Source of the DNA: Paenibacillus sp. DMB20
Lineage (GTDB): Bacteria; Bacillota; Bacilli; Paenibacillales; Paenibacillaceae
Reading direction: 5' to 3'
Assembly: GCF_000987955.1 (NCBI RefSeq)
Contig: NZ_LAZU01000022.1
Coordinates: 62,001-126,000, forward strand
Length of the DNA: 64,000 nt
Positions within the stretch are counted from its first letter, which is position 1; the number at the start of each line of letters is the position of its first letter. A model generated the notes under the pieces. It saw only the letters and a list, made by a program, of their open reading frames with translations. It was not told where the DNA came from and ran no database searches. The position numbers and the translations under genes were made by a program. Shown here piece by piece: positions 8,963-18,772 of the stretch.

Positions 8963-11404
8963 TTATACCTTCATGCGCTGCAGACGAAGCGCGTTCAGAA
9001 CAACCGATACCGAACTGAGTGCCATGCTGCGCCGGCTACCCACGGAGCAAGAAGGCCGATGGCCGCTACCGGTATGCCCAGCGAGTTATATCCAAGCGCC
9101 CAGAACAGGTTCTGGCGGATGTTCGCCATCGTTTTACGGCTCATGTAGATGGCATCCGGAATGCTGTTCAAGTCGCCTTTCATCAGCGTCACGTCGGCTG
9201 CTTCCATGGCTACGTCCGTACCGGTGCCGATCGCCATCCCGATGTCAGCCATAGCGAGTGCGGGCGCATCGTTGATGCCGTCTCCGACCATCGCCACTTT
9301 CTTGCCCTGCTGCTGCAGCTTTTTCACTTCCTCCGCCTTGCCTTCCGGCAAAACCTCAGCCCGGACATGATCGATGCCGGCCTGTTTGGCAATGGCCTGT
9401 GCGGTCCGCTCATTGTCCCCGGTTATCATGATCACTTCGATGCCCATGCCTTTCAGCCGGGCTACCGCTTCCCTTGAGGTTTCCTTGATCGTATCGGCAA
9501 CCGCCACCAAACCTGCATATTGTCCGTCAACGGCGGCCAGCATCGCCGTTTTGCCTTCGGTCTCCAGCTGGGACATCCGGGTATCCGCCTCACCGATCGA
9601 TATGCTGTACTGACTCATAAGCTTCCGAGTTCCAACCAGTACGCTATGGCCTTCCACGACAGCCCGAATGCCGTAGCCGGGAATGGCTTCAAAGTCGTGG
9701 GCGTCCGGAAGGACAACGCCTTTTCCGGTAATGCCCGCAACGATCGCTTCCGCAAGCGGATGCTCGGAGTTTTTCTCCGCCGCGCCTACCAGGCGCTCAA
9801 ACAACGGCTCATCGATTCCTTGAACCTCGACATCCGTAAGCTCCGGCTTTCCTTTGGTCACCGTTCCCGTTTTGTCGAGGATAATCGTATCGATTTTATG
9901 CGTCGATTCCAGATGCTCGCCGCCTTTAAAGAGGACGCCCAGCTCCGCCGCGCGGCCGGAACCCGCCATAATGGAGGTCGGCGTCGCAAGGCCAAGCGCA
10001 CAAGGGCAGGCGATGACGAGGATGGCAATCGCGATCTCAAGCGACTGGGCAAAATCGCCCGGCGTCACCCAGAAGTACCAAACGAGGAAGGCCAGAACAG
10101 CGATGCCCACCACAATCGGGACAAAGATCCCCGAGATGACGTCGGCCACCCGCTGGATCGGCGCTTTGGAGCCCTGAGCTTCCTCCACGACTTTAATGAT
10201 TTGGGCGAGCGCGGTCTCCCTGCCGACTTTGGTCGCTTTGATTTTCAATCGGCCGTTTTTATTGACCGTTGCGCCAATGACGATATCGCCCGCTTTTTTC
10301 TCAATCGGAATGCTCTCCCCGGTCAGCATCGATTCATCTACGGCCGAAGTACCTTCCAGCACTTCGCCGTCCACCGGAATTTTTTTCGCCCGGCTTGACG
10401 ATGACCACATCGCCTTTGAGAACCTGTTCCACCGGGATGGACAATTCTTGTCCGTCCCTCACCACGACAGCCGTTTTGGCCTGCAGACCCATCAGCGTCT
10501 TGATCGCTTCCGAGGTCCGGCCTTTGGCCAGGGATTCAAACAGCTTGCCGAGCAGCACGAGCGTAATCAGGATCGCACTGGTTTCATAGTACATCGATGG
10601 TCCGTGATGCGCGTTCGCTCCTGCCATGGCCCAATCGATCGTCAGATACAAGCTGTAAAAATATGCGGCCGAGGTCCCCAGGGACACCAATACGTCCATG
10701 TTGGCACTCTTATTTCGGAGAGCTTTGTAAGCCCCCACATAGAACTGCTTGCCGATATAAAACTGTACCGGTGTGGCCAGGATGAGCTGGAACCATGGGT
10801 TCATGAACAGCTCCGGCATCCAAATCCAGGAGGTAAAGGAGAAGTGGCTGACCATGGACCAAAGCAGCGGAAGCGACAGCAGCGCCGAGATGACCAGCTT
10901 CGCCTTTTGCTTTCGGATCGCCTGCTCCCGATGTTCCGCCGGATCTTTTTGCTCCTCCTTCGATATGGCCTGATACCCTAGCTTCTCGATCCGCTGCTGG
11001 ATATCCGGTATGCCAACTTCGCCCGGATTGTACTCCACGCGTAGCGTCTCCATGGCAAAGTTGACCGTCGAGCTCGTCACGCCCGGCATTTTGCCTACGG
11101 CTTTTTCGATTTTGGCGGCGCAGGCCGCGCAGGTCATGCCTGTCAGCGCAAGATCGGCCGTTTCCTTGGCGGTTCCGTAACCGAGCTTCTCGATTTTATC
11201 TTCCATCTGCGGTACGGTGATGATCTTCGGGTCATACGTTACCGACGCTCTCTCCAGCGCAAAATTGACGGTCGCTTCCTGCACGCCCTCCAGCTTGTTC
11301 AGGCCTTTCTCGATCCGGTTGGCGCAGGCCGCACAGGTCATGCCCGTGAGCTGCAGGGTTGTTTTGCTCAAATCTTTATGGAGTGGTTCCGATACGGCTC
11401 CCAT
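8963..11404 (-). CDS. copA: Copper-exporting P1B-type ATPase CopA, two frameshifts
   Basis: Exports Cu(I) at the cost of ATP. Two N-terminal heavy-metal domains each carry GMTCAACA (near residues 21 and 90). Then come the CPC channel motif ([11 protein letters not shown]), DKTGTVTKG (phosphorylated Asp), SEHPLAEAI and [16 protein letters not shown]. An extra T in T7 at 10380-10386 (A7 in the gene) splits VKPGEK from [10 protein letters not shown]. One base is missing near 9033, after which the C-terminus ..[20 protein letters not shown] continues to a stop at 8963. Repaired length is about 814 residues. It follows copZ and is downstream of a CsoR-type operator. Confidence 0.93.
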
Positions 11405-11445
11405 GGCTTACACACCTCGTTTTCATCATTTTTGGGGAAAAGCGC

Positions 11446-11647
11446 TTAGATTACGTTGTAGCCCTGCTCTTCAATCGTTTCTTTTTATGCTTTCAAGGGT
11501 CAGCTTGTTTTCATCGTACTCTACCGCGACGGTCCCTTCGCTCAGGCTTACTTTAGCCGTAGCCCCGATTTCCTTTACCGCCTTTTCGATGGAATTGACG
11601 CAGTGTCCGCAGGACATGCCCTCTACCTTCAATGTTACTTGTTTCAT
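11446..11647 (-). CDS. copZ: Copper chaperone CopZ, one frameshift
   Basis: HMA-domain chaperone of 66 residues that hands Cu(I) to CopA. It starts with ATG at 11647 (MKQVTLKVEGMSCGHC). The metal site is GMSCGHC at residues 10-16. An extra T in T5 at 11482-11486 (A5 in the gene) breaks ..LTLESIK from ETIEEQGYNVI. With that base removed the gene ends at 11446. It lies 41 bases upstream of copA and shares its promoter. Confidence 0.88.
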
Positions 11648-11762
11648 CTTTCATCGCTCCTTATCTCATCATTTAAATTTCTCCGCCGGCGGAGATTCGT
11701 TATCGAATGGGTTATTATGGATTACCTTGACGAGTGCTTCGACCTTTTAACGATTTTTAGTT

Positions 11763-11788
11763 TACCCCCCTACCCTATATTTTGTCAA
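11763..11788 (-). promoter_or_regulatory. copZA promoter with embedded CsoR-type operator
   Basis: On the minus strand TTGACA (11783-11788) and TAAACT (about 11759-11764) are 18 bases apart. Between them lies TATAGGGTAGGGGGGTA (11763-11779). The same GGGTAGGGGG core with TA-rich flanks recurs upstream of the glutaredoxin-like gene. The pattern resembles known CsoR sites, so CsoR repression relieved by Cu(I) is expected. Confidence 0.7.
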
Positions 11789-11916
11789 CGAATAAATTTA
11801 TGATTTTCCAAAAGATAATACTGCCACTCCGTAAATCCGGGTGGCAGATCATTAAGATTTTAAAAAACCGTTACCTCAGCTGAAAACTTACACATTCCTT
11901 GAATCTAACTTAAACG

Positions 11917-12241
11917 TTATTTCATTAATTTATTCATGGTGACCAGAAGCTCGGAAATAACTTCCTCATCGCCTTCCTGAATCCGTTCAATGACGCAGCT
12001 CTTCATATGATGCTCCAGCAACAGTTTACTTACCCCGTTCAAAGCCGCCTGAATGGATGAAATCTGGTTCAGCACGTCATCGCAATACGTATCTTTTTCG
12101 ATGAGACCTTTGACGCCGCGAATTTGACCTTCGATCCGGTTCAGCCGGCTGATCAGGTTGTTTTTTGGTTTTATCGGAGTGGTGGCTCTTGCGTTCCCCC
12201 GGAACCGCACAAGACTCGTGCAGGCTGTTTTCCATCGTCAT
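11917..12241 (-). CDS. csoR: Copper-sensing repressor CsoR, one frameshift
   Basis: DUF156-family all-helical repressor that leaves DNA on binding Cu(I). The core runs from NNLISRLNRIEGQIRGVKG to the C-terminus; the Cu ligands are Cys in DTYCDDVL and the His and Cys of LEHHMKSCV. The true N-terminus (MTMENSLHESCAVPGERKS) is in another frame. An extra T in T6 at 12161-12166 separates it from the core, so a start at about 12200 seen without repair would be false. ATG at 12241 follows GGGAGGGG. Repaired length is about 107 residues. It is followed by a gap and then copZ-copA in the same direction. Confidence 0.9.
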
Positions 12242-12362
12242 TTCATGTTCCCCTCCCGTTACTATTCTTCACATTTTACAACAGCGGCTTCCCATTCGTA
12301 CAGAGATCATCCGTCTAAGCGCTCGGCCAGCGGCAGGCTGTGCAGAATAAACATTCTATAGA

Positions 12363-12608
12363 TTAACCCAAAAGCAGTCTTTCAATCTCCGGCCGGTTGA
12401 ACACAAATCCGAAATAGGCCTGGCCGTTGATATAAATCGTCGGCACCAGGTTTTTACCCGAACGATCGCGGAGCTGGTCCGCATACTTCGGTTCATCTGC
12501 GATGTTATAGTCTGTATAGGGAATGTCATGCTCTTTCAAAAACTTTTTGAAATTTCTGCAGTCCTCACAGGTCGGCGTCGTATATACTTCCACCTTGGGT
12601 TTGTTCAT
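12363..12608 (-). CDS. Glutaredoxin/NrdH-family redox protein
   Basis: Thioredoxin-fold protein of 81 residues with active site CEDC at residues 14-17, a cis-Pro (LVPTIYING) and a short C-terminal helix. It has its own promoter bearing the same GGGTAGGGGG operator as copZA, so it probably belongs to the copper regulon and may repair copper-oxidised thiols or deliver electrons. The electron donor is unknown. Confidence 0.88.
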   Translation of the reverse strand: MNKPKVEVYTTPTCEDCRNFKKFLKEHDIPYTDYNIADEPKYADQLRDRSGKNLVPTIYINGQAYFGFVFNRPEIERLLLG

Positions 12609-12663
12609 GAGGGTAGCCTCCTTTTAGGAATAATGAAAAACCCGTTACAAACTCATTATATCA

Positions 12664-12688
12664 TATAGCCCCCTACCCTATCTACTGT
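12664..12688 (-). promoter_or_regulatory. Second CsoR-type operator, upstream of the glutaredoxin-like gene
   Basis: The minus strand reads GATAGGGTAGGGGGCTATA (12664-12682), the same core as at 11763-11779, and overlaps TATATG/TATAAT -10 candidates. It lies about 56 bases upstream of the ATG at 12608. Confidence 0.6.
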
Positions 12689-12782
12689 TATGCTAAAAGC
12701 ATACGTTACCTCTTGGTTTCTTTCCTTGTGGGGAAAGAATTGGTTTCTCTTTTAAGACCGAAGGAGCAAACCATTATATGTT

Positions 12783-14189
12783 TTACTGCCTAATCTTAAA
12801 ATACCGTTCAGCGTTCCGGTAACATATATCCTGAATGATGCCGCCGATGTAGTCGTAGTCGGCCGGCAAATCTCCCTCCTTGATCCATTCTCCGAACAGG
12901 CGGCACAGGATTCGTCGGAAATATTCATGCCGCGGAAACGACATGAAACTGCGGGAGTCGGTCAGCATGCCGACAAATGTGCTGATCAGGCCTATCGTGG
13001 ACAAGGATTTCAGCTGCTGCAGCATGCCTTCTTTCTGGTCATGGAACCACCAGGCCGAGCCGAGCTGGAGCTTGCCTTCCATCTCGGAGGATTGAAAGTT
13101 GCCGATGGTCGTTGCAATCAGGTCATACTGGGCGGGATACAGGCTGTAAACAATCGTCCTCGGCAGTTCGTTCGTACGGTCCAGCTCGCTCAAGAATGCG
13201 TTCAGCGCGGAAGCCAGGTGGAAATCCAGAATGGAATCATACCCTGAATCTTTGCCCAGCTTGGCAAACATTCTTGCATTATTGTTGCGGATGGCCCCGA
13301 TATGCAGCTGCATCGCCCAGTCTTTGGCCCGGTACAGCCGTCCCAAGGCAAGGAGCGTAAAGGTTCGGTATTTCCGTTCTTCCTCCACCGTAACGGTTTC
13401 TCCGTCCAAAGCTTTGAGGTAAATATCCGACGCTTCCTTTTCCGTAGCGGCTTCATACGGAAACGCGCCAAAGCCGTGATCGGACAACCGGCATCCCGAA
13501 TCGTGAAAATAATCGATACGTTTCTTCAAAGCCTCCATCAGGTCCTGGTAGCTCTCAACGGGAGCGCCTGCGGCTTTCCCCAGATCCCGCACATAGCCGG
13601 CAAATCCGGCGTTCGTCAGATCGAGTACGCGGTCCGGGCGGAAGGCGGGCGCCACGACCGTACCGATGTCTTTATTGCGCCGGATATCCGCATGGTCCTG
13701 GAGGTCGTCGGCAGGATCATCGGTCGTGCAAGCCACCTTCACCTTAAACTTCTCCAAGATGCCCGCCGCGCGCATTGAGCCTTCCTGCAGCTGTTCGTTG
13801 CAGCGGTTCCATACGTCCTCCGCGTTATCCTCGGTCAACCGTTCATGAATCCCGAAGTAACGTGCCAGTTCCAGATGGGTCCAGTGATACAGCGGGTTTC
13901 CGGCCATGCGGGGCACCTGTTTGGCCCACGCCATGAATTTTTCCTTATCCGGGGCATCCCCCGTGATCCACTTCTCGTCCACGCCCAACCAGCGAAGCGC
14001 TCTCCATTTGTAATGGTCGCCCTCTAGCCAAATCTCGGCCAGGTTCTTGAATTGACGGTTATCCGCAATATCCCGGGGACTCAGATGGTTATGGTAATCG
14101 AAAATGGGCATTTCGGCGGCATAATCAACATAAAGCTTGCGGGCGCTTTTGGAATTGAGCAGCAGGGACTCCGTATCAAAACGATTCAT
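12783..14189 (-). CDS. uxaC: Glucuronate isomerase
   Basis: Enzyme of 468 residues, the usual length, that converts D-glucuronate to D-fructuronate (and galacturonate to tagaturonate). Motifs include FDYHNHLSPRDI near residue 30 (metal-binding His-x-His), WEGDHYKWRALR-like text near 55, and DDPADDL near 155. It is transcribed divergently from the GntR regulator and uxuAB, across a 90-base gap holding a long dyad. Together these genes make the hexuronate route to 2-keto-3-deoxygluconate. Confidence 0.95.
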   Translation of the reverse strand: MNRFDTESLLLNSKSARKLYVDYAAEMPIFDYHNHLSPRDIADNRQFKNLAEIWLEGDHYKWRALRWLGVDEKWITGDAPDKEKFMAWAKQVPRMAGNPLYHWTHLELARYFGIHERLTEDNAEDVWNRCNEQLQEGSMRAAGILEKFKVKVACTTDDPADDLQDHADIRRNKDIGTVVAPAFRPDRVLDLTNAGFAGYVRDLGKAAGAPVESYQDLMEALKKRIDYFHDSGCRLSDHGFGAFPYEAATEKEASDIYLKALDGETVTVEEERKYRTFTLLALGRLYRAKDWAMQLHIGAIRNNNARMFAKLGKDSGYDSILDFHLASALNAFLSELDRTNELPRTIVYSLYPAQYDLIATTIGNFQSSEMEGKLQLGSAWWFHDQKEGMLQQLKSLSTIGLISTFVGMLTDSRSFMSFPRHEYFRRILCRLFGEWIKEGDLPADYDYIGGIIQDICYRNAERYFKIRQ

Positions 14190-14230
14190 GGTAAACCCTC
14201 CGTATCCTTATGGAATGGCAATAATTACTA

Positions 14231-14260
14231 CCATACTACCATACAAGTGTGGTAGTATGG
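14231..14260. promoter_or_regulatory. 30-bp near-perfect palindrome, probable operator of the hexuronate regulator
   Basis: CCATACTACCATAC and GTGTGGTAGTATGG flank a two-base centre (14245-14246), with one mismatch pair. It lies between divergent uxaC and the GntR-family gene, about 20 bases before the latter's start. The natural reading is autoregulation plus control of uxaC by the adjacent GntR protein. Confidence 0.7.
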
Positions 14261-14279
14261 AATGACAGGAGGAGATTCC

Positions 14280-14960
14280 ATGGAAGATATTTCTCAGCAA
14301 ATGCACCCCGGATCAGCCGGAAACGCCGTGTACTCCAGGCTAAAGCAGCAGATCGTCCGGCTTGAGCTTCCACCCGGAACGACACTGTCCGAGAAAGAGA
14401 TGTCGCTTGCTTTTAACGTCAGCCGGACGCCGGTAAGGGAGAGCTTTGTACGCCTGGCCCAGGAGGGTCTGCTGATCGTGCTGCCGCAGCGGGGAACCCG
14501 CGTGTCCCTTATCGATCCCGAGCTGGTCGAGGAGGCCCGCTTTATGCGGGAGCAGCTGGAAAAAGCCGTCATCCGGCTCGCCTGTCAACAGTTCCCCGAC
14601 GACAAGCTGGCCGAACTGGAGGATAATCTGGCGCGGCAGAAAGAGAGCATTGAGCGGCATGACGGCAAAGAAATGTTCGAGCTGGACGAAGCGTTTCACC
14701 GCATTTTATTCGAGGGCTGCCGCAAACAGGGTACCTGGAACATCATCCAGCAGATGAACGCCCACCTGAACCGGAGCCGGGTGTTGTGGCTGTCGGCGGA
14801 CCCGCATTGGAGCCACCTTTACGAGCAGCATCGGGAAATGGCCGATGCCGTTCGCCGGCACGATGAGGATTATGCGGAACGCGTCATGAAGGAGCATCTG
14901 AGCCTGATCATATCCAATCTGTCCGTGCTACAAAAGAGACACCCTGATTATTTCAAGTAA
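14280..14960 (+). CDS. GntR/FadR-family (FCD domain) transcriptional regulator of hexuronate use
   Basis: Winged-helix regulator of 226 residues. ATG at 14280 follows AGGAGG; an earlier in-frame ATG at 14262 lacks one. The N-terminal domain holds LPPGTTLSEKEMSLAFNVSR and TPVRESFVRLAQEGLL. The C-terminal FCD domain has an ExxR-like helix and the metal-binding pattern DEAFHRILFEGC..H.....H. It sits between uxaC and uxuA, so the likely effector is a hexuronate or fructuronate/mannonate; this is inferred from position. Confidence 0.92.
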   Translation: MEDISQQMHPGSAGNAVYSRLKQQIVRLELPPGTTLSEKEMSLAFNVSRTPVRESFVRLAQEGLLIVLPQRGTRVSLIDPELVEEARFMREQLEKAVIRLACQQFPDDKLAELEDNLARQKESIERHDGKEMFELDEAFHRILFEGCRKQGTWNIIQQMNAHLNRSRVLWLSADPHWSHLYEQHREMADAVRRHDEDYAERVMKEHLSLIISNLSVLQKRHPDYFK

Positions 14961-14966
14961 TCTTTT

Positions 14967-15122
14967 TAGAGGCCGTTCCATGCAGTCAAGGCAATCCTGA
15001 GTTCGGGGCTTCCATCCAATTGGGGTAATCCTAATTCAGGCAGTTTCGCTCCAGGGCGGTTCCCCCTCCTTCCCCCTGGATCATCCAACCTTCCCAGTGC
15101 TGACAACCTGACTTTTTTTAGC
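14967..15122 (+). repeat. Degenerate copy of an interspersed element (see 29687-29837)
   Basis: The 193-base gap between the GntR gene and uxuA ends in CATCCAACCTTCCCAGTGCTG followed by CTGACTTTTTTT. This closely matches the right end of the elements at 29687-29837 and 53112-53230. The left end is too eroded to place with certainty. Confidence 0.4.
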
Positions 15123-15153
15123 TTAGCCATTAAACCTATAAGGCGGTGGAATC

Positions 15154-16245
15154 ATGCGTATGGTATTTCGCTGGTTCGGCGAAGGCAATGACACGGTATC
15201 GCTGGATCAGATCAGACAAATTCCCGGCGTGGAGGGCATTGTGTGGGCATTGCACGACATCCCGGCCGGCGAAGAGTGGCCGATGGATAAGATTCTGGAA
15301 GTTCGCGACCAGGCCGATCGTTACGGGCTTCATCTGGACGTGGTTGAAAGCGTAAACGTGCACGAGGACATCAAGCTTGGCCTTCCGTCACGCGATCTGT
15401 ACATACAAAACTATATCCGCACCATTGAGAAGCTGGCGCAGGTCGGCGTGAAAGTCATCTGTTACAACTTTATGCCTGTGTTCGATTGGGCCCGGACAGA
15501 CCTGCACAAGGCAACGGAAGACGGTTCAACGGCACTGTTTTTCGAGAAGGCCAAAATTCACGGCATCGATCCGATGGAACTGGTACGGGACATTACGGCC
15601 AACAGCGCGCTGACGATGCCCGGCTGGGAGCCTGAACGCCTGGCGCATCTGGGCTCCCTGTTCGAGGCGTACAAGAATGTGACGGAAGAGGATTTGTGGG
15701 ACAACCTGGAGTACTTCCTGAGTGCCGTCGTTCCGGCTGCGGAGAAGAACGGCATACGGATGGCCATTCATCCGGACGATCCGCCATGGCCGATCTTCGG
15801 TTTGCCCCGTATCATCACGGGCCGGGACAACATCCGCCGCTTCTTGAAACTGTACGACGGTCCCGCAAACAGCATCACGCTGTGCAGCGGCTCTCTCGGC
15901 GCCAATCCGGACAACGACATCATCCGGATGATCCATGAGTTTCATGACCGGATTCCGTTCACCCATATCCGCAACGTGCGGGTCTTCGAGAACGGCGACT
16001 TTATTGAAACCTCGCACCGGACGCAAGACGGCACCGTGGATATTGCCGGCATTGTGAAGGCCTATCATGACAACGGCTTTACCGGCTACTGCCGGCCTGA
16101 CCACGGCCGCCATATTTGGGGCGAAGAGTGCCGCCCGGGTTACGGTCTCTATGACCGCGCGCTCGGCATTATGTATCTATGGGGCGTGTGGGACTCCCTG
16201 GAGCGGGCTCGTACGGTTAGCGCTCAAAAGGAGGCGGTTTTATGA
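15154..16245 (+). CDS. uxuA: Mannonate dehydratase
   Basis: Enzyme of 363 residues that dehydrates D-mannonate to 2-keto-3-deoxygluconate. It opens MRMVFRWFGEGND as UxuA proteins do. Conserved text includes VESVNVHEDIKLG near residue 65, CYNFMPVFDWARTDL near 105, HPDDPPWPIFGLPRI near 210 and RPDHGRHIWGEE near 310. The stop overlaps the start of uxuB by four bases (ATGA). Confidence 0.96.
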   Translation: MRMVFRWFGEGNDTVSLDQIRQIPGVEGIVWALHDIPAGEEWPMDKILEVRDQADRYGLHLDVVESVNVHEDIKLGLPSRDLYIQNYIRTIEKLAQVGVKVICYNFMPVFDWARTDLHKATEDGSTALFFEKAKIHGIDPMELVRDITANSALTMPGWEPERLAHLGSLFEAYKNVTEEDLWDNLEYFLSAVVPAAEKNGIRMAIHPDDPPWPIFGLPRIITGRDNIRRFLKLYDGPANSITLCSGSLGANPDNDIIRMIHEFHDRIPFTHIRNVRVFENGDFIETSHRTQDGTVDIAGIVKAYHDNGFTGYCRPDHGRHIWGEECRPGYGLYDRALGIMYLWGVWDSLERARTVSAQKEAVL

Positions 16246-17117
16246 GCGCCCACCCCCAGACACCACGACTACCGAAGCATGATGCGCTCGAAGGGAAAGT
16301 CGCCGTAGTGACGGGCGGCTCCGGCGTGCTGTGCCGCGCGATGGCCCTGGAGCTCGGACGCCAGGGCGTCAAGGTTGCGGTGCTGAACCGCACGGTGGAA
16401 AAAGGCCAAATCGTGGCCGATGAAATTGCGGCCGCGGGGGGGGCAGGCCATGGCCGCGGCCTGCGACGTGACGGACTCGGACAGCGTACGTCGCGCCGAG
16501 GAAGCGGTCCGCGTGCGCTTCGGCCCGTGCGACATCCTGATCAACGGCGCGGGCGGCAACCATAAAGACGCGAATACGACCCACGAAATCTTCCGGGCGG
16601 AAGATGCCGGGGAGCCGGACGTGACCACCTTTTTTCGATCTTAGCGTCCCCCGGTTTCCGCAGCGTGCTGGATCTGAATTTTGTCGGGACCCTCATTCCG
16701 ACGCAGGTATTCGCCAAAAATATGGTCGGCCGTCCCGGTGCCGCCGTCCTGAACGTTTCGTCCATGAGCGCGCCGTCCCCGCTGACCAAAGTTCCGGCAT
16801 ACAGCGCGGCGAAAGCGGCGGTCAACAACTTTACGCAGTGGATGGCCGTTCATCTGGCCGAAGCCGGCATCCGGGTCAACGCCATTGCACCGGGCTTTTT
16901 CCTGACGGAGCAGAACCGCAACCTGCTGACGCGCGAGGACGGCTCCCTGACCGACCGCTCCCGCAAAATCATTTCCCACACGCCGATGCGCCGGTTCGGC
17001 GTGCCGGAAGATCTGCTCGGCACGGTGCTCTGGCTGGTGGACAGCCAGACATCCGGCTTCGTCACCGGTACGGTCGTGCCGGTGGACGGCGGTTTTATGG
17101 CCTACTCCGGCGTTTAG
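16242..17117 (+). CDS. uxuB: SDR-family fructuronate reductase (D-mannonate oxidoreductase, YjmF type), three frameshifts
   Basis: Short-chain dehydrogenase that would reduce fructuronate to mannonate with NAD(P)H. The nucleotide motif is [12 protein letters not shown] near residue 23, then [11 protein letters not shown], catalytic Ser (NVSSM) and [11 protein letters not shown], with the C-terminus [13 protein letters not shown]. Three extra bases cancel each other overall: G8 at 16436-16443, T6 at 16630-16635 and C5 at 16648-16652. Between them the readings [17 protein letters not shown] and [15 protein letters not shown] belong to the same protein. Repaired length is about 290 residues. Confidence 0.87.
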
Positions 17118-17140
17118 GCGCAGAATGGTTGGGAGCCCGC

Positions 17141-17505
17141 TTGACCTTTGACCGAAAATATGGCATCTTAATGAGAACGATATACACACCTCTATACTGA
17201 AAAGCCAGGAAGGGAAAATAGTAGCATACTGAACCATTGTCCAAGCGAGCCGGCGGCAGGTGAAAGGCCCGGCACAATGAGGTATGTGAATGGGTCCCTT
17301 CGCTTCAAACCGAACCTTTTGCAGCGGCAAGAGCAGTAGGCTTTGACGGCCCTCCCCCGTTACCATGGGAGAAGTGATCGGAATCCCCGGTTTTGCCGGA
17401 AGTGGTTCCCGTCATGTTAAAGTGCGGCCCGTTTGCGGCCGAAAAGTGGTGGTACCGCGGAGTTTAACACTTCGTCCCTGGACAAGGGGCGGAGTGTTTT
17501 TTATT
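17141..17505 (+). promoter_or_regulatory. T-box leader (tRNA-Trp) of trpS
   Basis: The leader contains the T-box sequence GGTGGTACCGCGG (17448-17460). A terminator follows at 17465-17505 (AACACTTCGTCCCT / AAGGGGCGGAGTGTT then TTTTTATTTTT), and the specifier region GAATGGGT offers a UGG Trp codon. TTGACC near 17141 is a plausible -35. Uncharged tRNA-Trp would favour the antiterminator and switch on trpS. Confidence 0.93.
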
Positions 17506-17540
17506 TTTCTTTTTCATCAACCCTAAGGAGGATAAACCCT

Positions 17541-18527
17541 ATGAACAAAAGAATGTTGTCGGGCATCAAGCCCAGCGGAGATTTGAACATCGGAGGATAC
17601 AGCGGCGCATTAAGCCAATACGTCGCTCAGCAGCATGACTACGAATGCTTTTTCTTCATCCCCGATCTGCATGCCGTAACGGTGTATCAGGATCCGAAGG
17701 AGCTGTACCAGCGCTCCCGCGACATCGCGGCTCTCTACATTGCCGCAGGCGTCGATCCAAAGAAGGCGGTCATTTTCCTGCAGTCCCAGGTATCCGCTCA
17801 CGCCGAGCTGGGATGGCTGCTCGAGACGCAAGCCCATTTCGGCGAGCTCAGCCGGATGACGCAGTTTAAGGACAAATCCGAAGGCAAGGAGACGGTCAGC
17901 TCTGCCCTGTTCACCTATCCGGTGCTGATGGCGGCGGATATCCTGCTCTATCAGGCTACCCATGTGCCTGTGGGGGATGACCAAAAACAGCATGTTGAGT
18001 TGACAAGGGACCTGGCCACGCGCTTCAACAACAAGTTCGGCCATACCTTCACGCTGCCTGAGCCCATCATCCAGGATACCGGGGCGCGCATCATGGGCCT
18101 GGACGATCCGTCCCGCAAAATGAGCAAAAGCAACCCGAATCAAAACAGCTACGTGCTGCTCCTCGATGAGCCGGCCGCCATCCGCAAAAAGTTCTCCAGA
18201 GCCGTAACGGACTCCGAAATGAACGTCCGTTATGACTGGGAAGCCAAGCCTGCGGTCAGCAATCTGATTGAAATTTATTCCGTATTTTCGGGCGATTCCA
18301 TCGGGACGATCGAGAAGCGCTATGAAGGCCAAGGCTATGGCTCGTTCAAAAAGGATCTGGCTGAAGTCGTCATCGCCAAGCTCGAGCCGATCCAGAAAAC
18401 GTACCATGAGATCGTTAACTCCGAAGAGCTGGATAACATCTTGAAAGACGGAGCCGACCGTGCCGCCGAAGCCGCCAATAAAACGCTTCTCGCCGCCAAA
18501 CGCGCGATGGGCTTTGTAACGTTTTAA
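17541..18527 (+). CDS. trpS: Tryptophanyl-tRNA synthetase
   Basis: Class I synthetase of 328 residues. ATG at 17541 follows AAGGAGG. The HIGH-type motif is SGDLNIGGYSGAL near residue 15; the KMSKS motif is RKMSKSNPNQN near 195. VPVGDDQKQHVELTRDLATRFN near 145 binds ATP and tryptophan. The T-box leader just upstream confirms the amino acid specificity. Confidence 0.97.
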   Translation: MNKRMLSGIKPSGDLNIGGYSGALSQYVAQQHDYECFFFIPDLHAVTVYQDPKELYQRSRDIAALYIAAGVDPKKAVIFLQSQVSAHAELGWLLETQAHFGELSRMTQFKDKSEGKETVSSALFTYPVLMAADILLYQATHVPVGDDQKQHVELTRDLATRFNNKFGHTFTLPEPIIQDTGARIMGLDDPSRKMSKSNPNQNSYVLLLDEPAAIRKKFSRAVTDSEMNVRYDWEAKPAVSNLIEIYSVFSGDSIGTIEKRYEGQGYGSFKKDLAEVVIAKLEPIQKTYHEIVNSEELDNILKDGADRAAEAANKTLLAAKRAMGFVTF

Positions 18528-18629
18528 GGACGTTGCCCACTAGACGGAAACGAAGTACGATTATAACCGCCAAATCGGGCCAAATCCGGTCTAATTACCC
18601 GCTGTTAACAACAGAGCAGCTCGAACAAA

Positions 18630-18667
18630 AACGAGCCGAAGCATCGCTTTCAGGCTCGTTTTTTTTT
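18630..18667 (+). terminator. Rho-independent terminator after trpS
   Basis: AACGAGCC / GGCTCGTT stem followed by seven further T residues. Confidence 0.85.
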
Positions 18668-18772
18668 GCGTTCGTCCGGGAATATGGGTTCAAGTTTGCC
18701 TAGACTCCCGCGAAAGAAAGGCGGATAAAGTTTCATGGAATGCCTCGAGCTGATGTTGAAAAACATACACTC

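Noticed and set aside
16242..17117. Two short SDR genes
   Set aside because: Three homopolymer insertions cancel, and all segments belong to one YjmF-type protein.
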